Positions 1 through 12,100 of a DNA stretch of 64,000 nucleotides are shown here, piece after piece (position 1 is the stretch's first letter; the number at the start of each line of letters is the position of its first letter). A program made the position numbers and the translations under genes. Origin of the DNA: Hymenolepis diminuta (lineage: Eukaryota > Platyhelminthes > Cestoda > Cyclophyllidea > Hymenolepididae); assembly GCA_900708905.1 (NCBI GenBank), contig CAADRB010000025.1:1531761-1595760 (forward strand). Reading direction: 5' to 3'. The notes below the pieces were generated by a model, which was given only the letters and a program-made list of their open reading frames with translations, made no database searches and was not told the origin of the DNA.

Positions 1-929
1 GGCCCTTCTATTTGACTCTAGAATTAATTAAAAAATTCCCCTGTTTATTTTTAGAAATCTCGGTTCTTTTGAGACTGGCTGAGAGCTTATATCAATGCAT
101 TCATCCCCGGTGTTAAATCACAGATCTGCATATCGACTATTGTGACGGTTCATGCAATTTCCACGTTCTTTACGACTCACCGCATTTTATTCCATTATAA
201 AGACGCTTGTTTACTGCTCTTCCAATATTAATTTCTCTTTCTTTTCGTTCTAGTACAAATATATCCCTGGTTCAAGCATACAGGCACACACAATTTATGA
301 CTTTGGAAGTGGTTACCATCTTACATCCCTAGAAAGATCTTTACTCCTTGATGTGAATTTATCTTAGAATAACAACCTCTTACGACTCTCCTATCAGACA
401 CCTGATTTTACCCTTTGTTAAAGGGCAATCTTTTATTAACATTTCATTTCATCTCTGTTCAATATACAATCGTTCAATGATCGATGAATTTCATTTCGCT
501 TTCCACCATTCTAAATAAGTTTAATTTTCAGGGACTTTCTAGATTTTCCATACTACTGAGCCATTAACTTTATTTTCCTAGGTAGTTGATAATATTATCT
601 TTGGGATAGATAAATTAGAAAAGAAAATAAACAACAACAGCGAAATGTTTACCTGATCATTCTTCCTTTCCCATAAACATGTTTTAGCTGTTGAAAATTG
701 TAATTGGCACATTTTTATTAATTAGTGCGATTGTCAGGCACACAATTTGAGTGGTAATTAAGATTGGTGGACCTAATTTATCAGGCAAATTAAACAGTTT
801 CCAGTCACTAAATAAAAATAGAGGCTCATTTTTTCCTATTAGATTTGATTCTGAGGATCTTATTATGACAGGCAGTTGGGAGTAATTCTCAAACCAACTG
901 AAAATAAGCTTTTTCTAATAATCACTTTG

Positions 930-1215
930 GTCAGAGGAATGGGTGCACTATGTCTCTGATGAGAAACTTCTCATACCCATTAGAAAAAGTGGTCACAAGA
1001 CTTGAGTTGAGAGTGGAGGGAAGATATCCTGAAGCTGCTCTTATGAGAAATTCACATTCTACCACCTCTCTTTCGGCCAGAATTAACCATCCACATCGCT
1101 GGATGGGCACCTGATGGACACTGATCTCGTGGCCCCCGACATGGCAAACGCTCACGTTGTTCATTGAAAAACTCCCATTCTAACACCTCTCTTTCAACTA
1201 ATTTTAATTGGTTGG
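930..1215 (-). repeat. SINE-like repeat, degraded, apparently two overlapping pieces
   Basis: On the minus strand this matches the family best seen at 15395-15605: a head with the words GTCC/CACCGGTGC-like and ATCCAG, followed by a body ending in GAATTTCTCAT-like and AGAGAGGTG-like sequence. The body words occur twice (near 958 and 1046) and again at about 1165, so it may be a tandem or nested insertion. Ends are approximate. Confidence 0.5.
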
Positions 1216-3049
1216 CCAATATATATAACATTTGATATAATCCACCGTAAACATTGAATAAATAACATTCATTAAAAGGATGTCATTTTTCTTCCTCCTT
1301 CTGTTCTTCCCCATCCTGGAATATTTGATGAGTTCAAGTCTGCCTTATCCTGCTGGGAAACCTCGGAAGTCGTTTGGGCATCTCTGTCAGGTGTATCTAA
1401 AATCAAATGAAAAAATTTTTGCTATATTATGACAAAATTAAAACCATCTTGAGAAAAGATAGACCGAAATCTAGTAGAAAATAGTTAGCTTCAAATGGAG
1501 ATTAAATTACAATAGCCTTAATTTAATGAAACCGTATGAATTTATTTAATTGGTAATAGGTTAAAAAGATGATGGCACGTCAGTCGTCTGTCGTCTGGCC
1601 ACAGAGATAGAGCATACGCCCTCCACCTCAATTCATTAATTTCAGAACATTTTCTCGAGGGCATACTGAAAAACTCTGAACTTTCATTTATTCACCTCAT
1701 CCATTAAATGAAAATGCTATGCAGCGAACATCGTAGACGAAAGGAAGGCATCCTGACAGATATTCACCAGTGGGGTTAGTTCTTCCAGTCACGGATTGTG
1801 AACAGATGAGTATTGATTTCAAGCACATGACCTCACAAACGGAGTGCACTGCACAGGTCAATTTTCACATCTCCGAGGTCAGAGGTCATGAGCTTAATGC
1901 CTGTCATTGCATACCAAGCAAGCGGAATCGTCAGTCGTACGAATTAAATCTTGCTAATAACATTTTTATCCTGGGCTCAGTGATGCTCCTCCTCAACTAA
2001 GAATAAGTATCGGGAAAATTTTTCCAAAATTGGAAGTGGCGTTATCGATACTCCAAGTAAATGCATTACTTTAGATGAAGAATCATGAAAAGTATTTTAA
2101 AAATCGTCACAAAAACTATTTAAAAGATATGTTCCAGAAGTTAAATGATTAAGCTGAGTTCACGTGTTGATTTTTGCACTTGGTGATGAATGAGAGAAAA
2201 ATGAAAGTAATAAATCACAAATTTTGGAGATGGAAATGCAAAAGAGAAAAATGAAGTGGCACGGACAATTGAACTAAACATGGTTAAAAGTGTAGGCACA
2301 ATTTCTTCTATATTAATTAATTATTACTTACTAAATTGTTTTATGCTCATAAAATATTTTTCATCTAATCGATAACGGCGACTAACTGTTAGGTAATAGC
2401 TCTATCCAAAACCATGTATTAGAATAAATTCAATTAATACAATATTTATTACAAATTAATGATATCAATGACCTTGTCTGAAATACTGGTCGTAATGAAT
2501 AGATTAAATAATTCGTTGAAATTCATTAATTGTCTGACATAATAAGTACATCGGACAAAATTTTCTGAATTGGACTAATTTCATTTGGGAACAGGCATAG
2601 TTCGGTGCCATTCATTATCCAAGAGATGATTTAAAATGCCTTCTTGTATACGTCATCGCACATCAGATAAATAGAATTTCAACAAGAAGTATGTTTTTTG
2701 ACGTTAAATGAAATTTATTCACTTCATCGATAAAGACTGATACCATATCGTAAGACCAAGCTACTGAAATCAGTAGATAAGGAAATAAATGACATTTTAA
2801 TAATAAAATAAAAATATATCGAAAATTTGTTCTTTTACCAGCTTGTAAAAAATTTAATATGTGAATTCTTTACATAAACCAATTAAGTGGAATTGTTCTT
2901 TAACAGTCAGCCTTGATAGAAAGCATTTCAAACCCTTCTCATTGAGAAATCTGTATTCTTTCATTTTTCTCTCTACCATTGATGCCCGATGTGACTAATC
3001 ATAAATAATACCGTTATCCACATTATTCTAGATTTATAACTCCTAATCC

Positions 3050-3265
3050 AATTCCAACACTTATCGTGGATAAAGGAGAAACATCATGAAACCTCCCTGA
3101 TGAGAAACTCGAATTCTGTTGCCTCCTTTACTGGTCAGATTTAAGCAGCCATTCCACTTACTGGGTGTGCACCGGTGGGCATCGAACCCATGATCTCTGA
3201 CTTTGCTTTTAATAACTATTTTTATACGCTGACAATTGCAGCTGGCATTAGCATACCACACGTCT
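3050..3265 (-). repeat. SINE-like repeat copy
   Basis: The reverse complement shows the family head (CATGGGTTCGATGCCC around a B-box-like core, then ACCGGTGCACACCCAGT) and the body (CTGACCAGTAAAGGAGG, then GAGTTTCTCATCAGGGAGG). It is one of the better preserved copies, and the B-box-like core here is GGTTCGATGCC. Boundaries are judged by eye. Confidence 0.6.
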
Positions 3266-3344
3266 GTAAAGTTGCTGTGAATGATATTGCTTTTCGCCGC
3301 TGACTTAAATTTGATAATAATGCCAACATTTAATAAATATTACA

Positions 3345-3440
3345 AGTTTATGCACATTTGCCGTGCGGAGGATTACGGGATCGATTCCGACCAGTCCACA
3401 TCCAGTGATTGCAACGAAAAATCGCAATGGCCAGTACCAG
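3345..3440 (+). repeat. SINE-like repeat fragment (head)
   Basis: A degraded plus-strand copy of the head: GGGATCGATTCCGACC in the B-box position, followed by CACATCCAGTGATT. CACATCCAGTG is the diagnostic word shared with the copy at 15395-15605. Little of the body is recognisable. Confidence 0.4.
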
Positions 3441-4779
3441 TTAATACATGGAATATAATAAGCAGGTTTCGCGGTAATAAGAGTAACCTAATGCTTCTCC
3501 TCTGTTCATTGCTCTGACTAACTTTGAGGACGTTCGATGAGAACTGTATTTAAAACAAATGTACAAAAACACTCTAAGTTCGACGAATACGTCAAAATCT
3601 CAAACTTCCCAAGATCAAGATCTTAACGACACGTATCTGCTTTTCTGATAGGTGAAATGTTTACTAACCTTTAAAAATAACTCCTTCAAACGTAAAAATT
3701 ATTATTGCCTGAAATAAATTCACTAATGCTGCAGTCTAATAAACGCCGACCAACATAATTTGATTCCTTGTCTTTAGGGAGCACTTTTTGTCTTTTGACC
3801 CCAAATAAAATAGCTGCTTGTGACGATTTAATTTCTCTAGTTTGTGTATAACGAATTATTTTTAAAGGGAGATCATATCATTAAAACTTACATCTAAGTA
3901 GAGCATCCTCGTCCAGTAAAATGAAGACATTTTCTTGTTCTTTTGGAATTCCGTCCGGAACATTTGTCACCTTTGAAACAAGAATTTTATGAGAAGATTG
4001 GTGGAAATATTGTATTCTTTTGATGTGATCATGAAGGATTTGATCTGGATGGCAACGGATGTCATCCCGAAGAAGCGTTTGGGGAATGTACTTTCGAAGT
4101 CTCCAACGAAGTTGGTGCAAAATCTGAAGTGACTAAAATTGGACAAACATTTCTGACGATTGCCAGGTACGATTATAAATTTAACAGATAAGGATTCCAA
4201 AAAGCCCAACTTCTGTATCTTCGAATACTCTGAATCTTATAGAAAGCCGTTCTAGTCACTGGAAAATCAAGAATCAATGACAGTACAACTTAGATATAAA
4301 AGAAAACATCAGATTTCAAAACGAGAAAGGCTGTATTTAACCGTGAAGTTTGAATAATGCCCTCAGTTATCTGATGTCAAGAGAATTTTAAGAGCAATGC
4401 CTAATAACTACTCTTTTTCGAGGGAGAAATCCATACTTCCGGAATCAAATCTTCCCGTTTCTCGAAGTGAAAGTCAAATGCGCATTTTCGAAATAATTAA
4501 ACACTTAAACTCACCAGATTTCATAACAATATTCAACCATTGCTCGGTGGTTAATCTTAATCGGAACACTAAATTGTCATCTAATGAGGAATAATGAAAT
4601 TTACGTTCACAATATAATAGTTTAAGAATCTCAAATTCCCCTAGAAGGAAAATCAAGCATAAGCATTGGCCTTCGTCACACTAATTTATTCTTCTCTCAG
4701 GCCCATTTAGAGTTTTCTAACAATTATCCTAAGTAGAGGGATAGCATTTGAGTATTCTGAAATCGACTTTTGACAAGCT

Positions 4780-4885
4780 TAATAGCTAGTGTGACTAGCC
4801 ATCCCACTTACTAGGAGTGTGTCGATGGACATCAATCTCATGACCTCTGACTTTGCAGATGAAAATGTTAACCGGTGCACCATTA
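4780..4885 (-). repeat. SINE-like repeat fragment (head)
   Basis: Read on the minus strand it runs GTGCACCGGTTAACATTTTC, then CAAAGTCAGAGGTCATGAG, then GATGTCCATCGACAC and CCTAGTAAGTGGGATGG. That order of words matches the other copies. The body is missing or unrecognisable. Confidence 0.55.
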
Positions 4886-6100
4886 AAAAGATTTTAAGTA
4901 CAGGGTTCGTTCTGATAAATTTAGAAACTGTAACTACTTTTTTGGATTCTTCTGAGGCCAAACTATTTTCGTCTTGATAGCAAGAAGAATACTCCATTTT
5001 ATTTTAAACCATATCAATCAATATTGACTGATTGATCGATTCTTGTTTTGGTGAGTAAAATTTTTTGACATGTTCAGTCAAGATTCTTGAGAATAAATAA
5101 ATTTTATTATTTCTAGAAGGACAAATTTAGTTCCCTTGAAATGAATGAAGATAGAACGACAATTATGAAAGAATGGCTGAGGATACGTGTTTTCTAAATT
5201 TGTTCTTAGATAAATTTGATTAGTGAAAAAACTTCATATGAAAGAATATAAGTTATGCCCATGCAGCCAATATATGGTTAATGCTAATAATAAAACATCC
5301 CGAACAGTAATTATCTGACTAAGCTAAAGAGATCTATGTACATTTTCAAATGCACATTTAAATGAAAAGTTGACGAACTTTTGTTTAACACGATAATTTC
5401 AGGTGTATAAAACTGAACAATCGCTTCATTATTGCTATCATAACAACTTTAAAGGATAAACTTTGAAAAAAAATAAATGACATAACTTATTTGTAAATTT
5501 TTCATTTATAATTTAGAAGAGTGGAACATTATCTAAGTATCAGCTGAATAATTTTTTGTCAAGAATCAAAATTAATCGAAATATTCCGAATGAATCATTT
5601 CCATGGATATCAAAACACTAAATAAATTGCCATTCCTGATTGTTTTAAAACTAATACAAATTTAAGATTAAAATTTGTTACTCTTTTCTAGGTAGATGAA
5701 TTTATTTAGAGCCGATTCAAAACTAAGTAACAAACTCCATGGTTAGATTTCACATATTAAACAACAAAAAGATCCATTAAAAGACCGCACCTGACTGTGT
5801 AAACTGCATTTGGTAGAAGTTCGAAAGGAATGAAAAAGTTCTGAACTACGCAGCGGTTGGTAGAAACAGTTAGTTCGTTTGCATATTTTCAATGTTGATA
5901 TATCTGGGACGCTTCTGGAACGGAAACCTGCATGTAAACTAAAATAAATAAAATTTCCCTTAGTGGTCCGCTACCAAAAGTAAAAAGATGAAATTTGGGT
6001 CTCTTACCAACGCATATCTCTCGTCATGTCAACAGAGTTTTTCTTTATGATGAAAATAAAACTGACAGCTCGTGTTAACTGCAGTGTGGCAGATGCAGGA

Positions 6101-6222
6101 AAGATGGCCAATGAAAATATGATATCGTTCTACGCACCGTGATCGCGCACTGCAATCAGATTGGTAGTCATTTTACAGTCCCTTCGGATTGGCTAAAATT
6201 TCTACACTGAGTATGTGATTGG
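6101..6222. promoter_or_regulatory. Candidate promoter-like CCAAT cluster
   Basis: Four CCAAT/ATTGG boxes lie within about 120 bp: CCAAT at 6108-6112 and ATTGG at 6160-6164, 6188-6192 and 6218-6222, the last three spaced 28 and 30 bp. AAGATGGC at 6101-6108 resembles a YY1 site. Spaced CCAAT boxes are typical of NF-Y-bound promoters. No transcript start or gene can be assigned; it could serve a distant non-coding SKI2 first exon or an unseen RNA. The role is inferred. Confidence 0.3.
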
Positions 6223-9150
6223 CTAGCTCATTAATTCGGGATTCATTAGGTAAAGCAAATTTTAAATTAAGAAATGTAACATAAAGATATCAAATACATT
6301 TATATCTTGTCTCTAAAACAACATGCTGTTAAAAATAGGCATATTATTAATAATCTTTTTTGATTTATCTTTTTCTTTGAAACCTCTTACTTTGAATTCT
6401 TCAATTCAAGTTTTCAGTAATCTAAACAGCTAAAACAGTACCAGGCTCAAAAATTTGGGAGTAAGGCCTGTCACTAGGGTAATTCTGTTTTACTATTAAG
6501 TTTTGGAATTTGTGATTATTTTTGAGACTAATAAGCTTATAACATCTGGATACTGAAAAATGGGATCAACATTTACAAATTCTTTGGTAAGCAACTCGGG
6601 AATGAAATAACCACCCCTACTACTTAAAAATAGTCAACAGATGGATGGCAGAATGTGAACTTCTCTTTCAGGGGTCTCTGATTTCCTCTTTGAGTGTGTT
6701 TAGATGATCCGTTCCCTAAGGAAAGTTGGGAAACATGATCAGATGCAAATTTTCGATTTCATAAGCTAAAAGCAGTCTTTATTAGCGATGATTTTCACTT
6801 CACTTGCTATTTTCAACTTTTAATAAATTTACTGACAAATCGACTTTACTGACTGACCCTTGTTGACCTAAAATATATGCAATGAAGTGGAACAAGGGAT
6901 ATCCGCTTAAATCATTTATTATTCCATTCGAAGAGCATCTGATTATATAACAGTGGGGGAATAGAAACTACAAAACATGTTCCTTGATTTAAAGGAAATA
7001 TAAAATTGTAATAAAATAGACAAGTTTTTCATCACTAATGGCAAGAAAAGCATTTTCTCTAAATTTTCATAGTGATCGAACTTCAGTGACTTTATTTCTC
7101 GATTACAAATAGGGATTTGCTCTCATGAAATATTTATGCTAATGTGAATGACTGAAATTCCCAAATTGAAAATGAAATTTTTAAGGAAGTTATCACAACA
7201 TTTATTAAAATTATATTCCTTCATATTTTGTCAAAATGGCATGAGTTAATAATATAAGGCATTACTAATTATCAGATCCTCTGCCAAGTACTCGAATCGA
7301 ACGAAGTCGGCAAAATAAATTTACGTTGTAAAGAAGAATATATATGAAAATCTCAAAATCCACTTACTTCTACTTTTGTCGGGAAGGCTTCAAATATCGT
7401 TTAATTTAAATAAGAAAAGGACGAAAGAAATATTCGTTTTTTACTATGACCATTAAATCAAATATGCATTTATATCAGATGGGATAGATCGTGTTGCCTT
7501 CAGTATTACGGGTCTTAGAAATAGCAAGAAAACTATATTGAATCCTAATTGTCAAATAATCATAAATTATATCAGAGCTTTAAGCAACCCAAACATTGCG
7601 TATTATCTCTTTATATGATTGAAGTAAAAAATGATTACACCAAATATGATTTAAGCCATTACAGCTGACAGATATGAAAATAGTATAGTCTTTTAGAATA
7701 GTCTGGCAATGAAGTCAAATTTCCGATCAAGATCTATAAATGATTAGCTGTATATTTTGAAGATTCATCATAGTGATTATTTTGACCAAATCAAAATTGC
7801 ACCAGACTTATATGTCATCAAAAAATGAACAGATATTTGAAAAAAAATGCATCCAGTCTCGTAATAAAATTATGTGAACCGGAACCACACAGGTGGATTA
7901 AGTAAAGTCACTTACTAGGTTTGTATACGAAACATTCCTTCGCTAGACGTTAGTCATATCTCACCGTCAATGTCTCGGCGTGATGACTGACATCTGTTTG
8001 AGTACATATGTGCAAACACTCACACGCAACTTATGGATATTAGAGTCAAGATCTTATCGTCAATTAACCAATTTTGATCGATAGGTGCTGATTACATCGG
8101 CTGTCTGTGGCAAGTTTCTTTATCACTGAATTATATATTCTAAGTGAACTTCTATGATTAGCTCTTCAATACCTAGGTTTCCTAAGTAATTGCACTTGTT
8201 GCATCTATATGTCGACCAGGCCTACTAATTAGAATAGGATGCGTCGTAATATTGGGAAGTTCTAATTTGTCCCCGTTTCACAACCGTGGTGCAGAGAAAT
8301 CCTTCCGAATAAAAGGGATTTAAAGAAGTAATATTAAAAGGCGGGAAATAAAGGACCTTAAATAAAAGAATCAATTTGGAAAAAACATTGTTTTTCTTAT
8401 ACGTAATATAAGCCATGTTGAAATGACTGGACTTAAATTGAAAATAAAAATCATCCAGCGAAATATGAGTTATGCTAATTCGTGTTAATTAACTATTATT
8501 CATTTAGCATTAAAGTATCTCCTAATTTTAAATATTTTAATTTCGTTAAGGTTATTAGTTCCTGAGCCTAAAGTTGGATGTAAGTGCTATATTGCTGTGG
8601 GATATTAGTTTGTCAGGATAGATGTTTGATATTTAGTGGACATCAACCAATTTAATTATTTAAATTAAATAAGTGATATATGAGTTTTGAATAAAGCACC
8701 CCAATAGTTTGATATTAAGAGTTCTAGGTCGGAATATTCGAAATATATCTTCAAAAAGTTTTTAATAGTTTAGCCAAACTGCAAAGGTTTGATATTGTTA
8801 GGCTGTTGTTGAAAACGTGATTGTATCGGTAATTAAAATGTTTTAATAGATTTTATATACTTTTTTATGATAATAAATAAGCTAAAATGATTAGTAATTA
8901 ATCAGTTTTAGTTGAAGCGACAATTCAGATAACTGAGATAACACATACTGTAATCCGGGATTTCTTTAAGGAAAAGTAGTAATAAATTGTATTAACTGAA
9001 TTCTAAACTTCGAAATAAAGATGTTTTTGTAAATATCGGTACGTAAAGTTTGGTCTTTCGGCGTTAACTGTTTCTAACCTAATACTAATACAGTTTTCGT
9101 AACACTACTCATAATATCTGGGCGGCATCATTGTGATCCTTAGTTTTCCG

Positions 9151-12100
9151 ATGCTTGTAGAAAATTTGATGACGAAATCTAAACCGATTTCGAGGGGAGC
9201 AATACCGTCCATCTGTCCGGAAAGTCTAGATCTCTTCACTCTCGAGCCTTTTAATTCACTGGCATTTCTCGATCCCCTCATTGACGGGGAGGGAATTCAA
9301 CTTCAGAAAACTCAGCCACCAATTTCCTTCCCAGATCTTTCACTCCCTTTAGTGTCCTTCGATGCTCATGTTCCTCGAAACTACGATACCGGAGAATGCG
9401 AGGAAGGTAAGCTGTTATTGACCTAATAATGCTATAGTTTTTATTAGTATGATAATAAATATAAATATTTTTAATGTTATTTATTTCTGTTCTTAACTTT
9501 TCGGAACTGTGTAATATTATTTTATTCGATATATTTATTAAATTACTCGTTTTATCACCCTACTGTGATGAGGTTTGGATGGCTTAATTTCGTTTTATTT
9601 CGCAACCGTCTACTCTTTACATGTGCTTCACAAAGTTAGCTCTTTTTAGTGACCGTTTATCTAATTTTATTACCGCTGAAGGTAATCGGGGTTAATGATA
9701 ATGTAATGGTTAATATTTAAATTTCTTACATCGTTCTTTTTGCACCTGAACACCTTTTTTCCACTGAATGAAGATATCTCCATCACATTTTACCGTGAGA
9801 TTTTTATATTCGCGATAGGAAATATTTTTCTACTAGTAATTTGGTGTTTAATTCTCTTAGCATGTGATTATTTCCCATGGAAAGCAAAAAAATGTTCGCA
9901 GCCTCTAATCATGAGGGAATATCCAAGCATATGGGAAGGGTAAGATAGATCAGCTTTTCTAAAGGGAAGTAGGACTGAAAGGGAGAGAATCATTATAACC
10001 CTACCTCATCGAAGTCAAATGCATTTTCATTTTACAGTTTGATGTGGCTAGTCTCACCATCATCTTCATATAGAAATTCTAGTTGACAAGATTTCATTTT
10101 TTTACATGCTCGCAGTGGCTCCCATCTACTGGGCAAATGAGTCTACCAGTCAACAGATAATCTTTCGGTTTGATGTAGTCAATCCACCAGTGCCTTCTCA
10201 TCTCATTCACATTTGCAAAGAATCTGTGACATCGAGGATCCTCACATATCATTTCTCCCTTATGCACACCTTTCAGTTGATAATGCAAGAAATAGAATTC
10301 TTTGTAGCATTCATCATCCGAATTTCGCCTTCCTTCTCGCCAAACACTCTTTTAGCATCCGCTTGAAGTTGCCTTAACCAACTCTTTGCGTACGTATTTA
10401 GAGTAACGAATTTTTACATATGGGATTTCTCCTAACTTTTTGGACAGATATGTATATATCTGTTTAATCTTAGTCTGTGTGGTTGTCTTCTGTCATGATT
10501 TTATAGCAGGTAAACATTCGATATATCTTCATTTTAGGTGATGTCGATTGTACCTGTTCCGGAAACATTTTTACAACGGATGGACAAGACAAAAACTCCT
10601 CATCTACAGCATTCGCAGTTGACGACATCATAAACTCACTTTCTACTGCCTGGCACGATGAAGGAAATCAAATGGACTTAGGTGAAACCTTCTTCAATCC
10701 TCCTTTACAATCTCCAGAAATTGCATTCGCCAGATATACTTCACTCTGTTCGGAAGCTTATCTTTCTGTTAGCGCCGATAACAAATCATCCGATTCTGTA
10801 TCCAAAGAGATGAAATTGTCGGACGAAAGTGGGGAGGAACAGGAAGTAGATGTGGGTGTGGAAGGAGGAAAAATGGATCCAGAGACTCAAGCCACACTGG
10901 GGATGAGATTACGTCAATCAAAGAATCTCGAAACAAAAACTTATGCTGTTCTTGTGGGTGGCGCTACTTATTTAATTTCAGTATTGATGTAAAATGTAAT
11001 AAGTTTTTTTACGCAGGAGTCAGCTAAGGAGAAACTACCACCACTTAAAGAACTAGTACCGGATCCTGCTTTTGAATGGCCTTTTGAGTTGGACACGTTT
11101 CAGAAACAGGCTATTGTCTGTTTGGAAAATAATCTATCAGTTCTTGTGGCTGCACATACATCAGCTGGTAAAACAGTTGTAGCTGAATACGCCTGTGCAA
11201 TGTGTAAACGTCGTGGTTCTCGCGCTATTTATACCAGTCCTATCAAAGCTCTCTCTAATCAGAAATTCAGAGATTTTCGACACACATTTGGGGAGGACGT
11301 TGGTCTCTTGACAGGTGACATCAAAGTGGCTCCCAAATCAAGTATCCTTGTCATGACAACTGAGATCCTTCACAATATGCTTTGTAACTCTGCTGACACT
11401 ATCCGCGACCTTGAGGTTGTTATAATGGATGAGGTAAGTAATCAATTTGTTCCATTTTTTAACCTCGCTATCGCCATTGTAATGACAATTTACGGTGTTT
11501 TTTTTCAGGTGCACTATATGAATGATAAAGAAAGAGGCCATATTTGGGAACAGCTAATGATTTTGTTGCCGCAGTATGTAATTCTCGTGCTTTTGAGTGC
11601 AACTTTACCCAATGCGATGGAGTTTGCTGATTGGTTGGGTCGGATTCGTGGTGGAACGACGATTCATGTGTGTCAGACCGATAAGAGACCGGTGCCGCTG
11701 GAACATTATTTGTATACTGGATGTGATACTGCTACGAGGGAGAATACATACTTGGTGGTGGATAAGGATAGTCAGTTCAGCCATGAAGGTATGTTCAAGT
11801 TTATTTCATCCCTGTTAGATCCTCGGATATAATCCCATGCTAAAATGGGATAATTTGTATGCATACATTATCATCATTTCTTTCTTTCGATTTAGAAAGA
11901 TGTCATAAAAATCCATTGTCAACATGAACAGTTTGAAGACGGTAAATTAGCACTAATCCTGTCAGCAAAGCTACCTTAAGGTCCCGAACAAACTAAGTTT
12001 AGAGATATCTCCCTACCGAATTGATGATCTTCCTAAAGGTCTACACAAATCCGTGTTCCACTTTGGCTGCTACGATCTGTTTCTGGTTCGTTAGCTGGTA

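Larger units (their letters stand above)
1..9150. other. AT-rich upstream DNA without a recognisable gene
   Basis: Only short open frames occur here, none with a recognisable domain or a convincing splice chain. The stretch holds several degraded copies of the tRNA-like SINE family (about 930-1215, 3050-3265, 3345-3440, 4780-4885 and a doubtful one near 1840-1990) and a CCAAT-rich spot at 6101-6222. A non-coding first exon of the SKI2 gene could lie in its 3' part, but nothing in the sequence fixes one. Confidence 0.6.
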
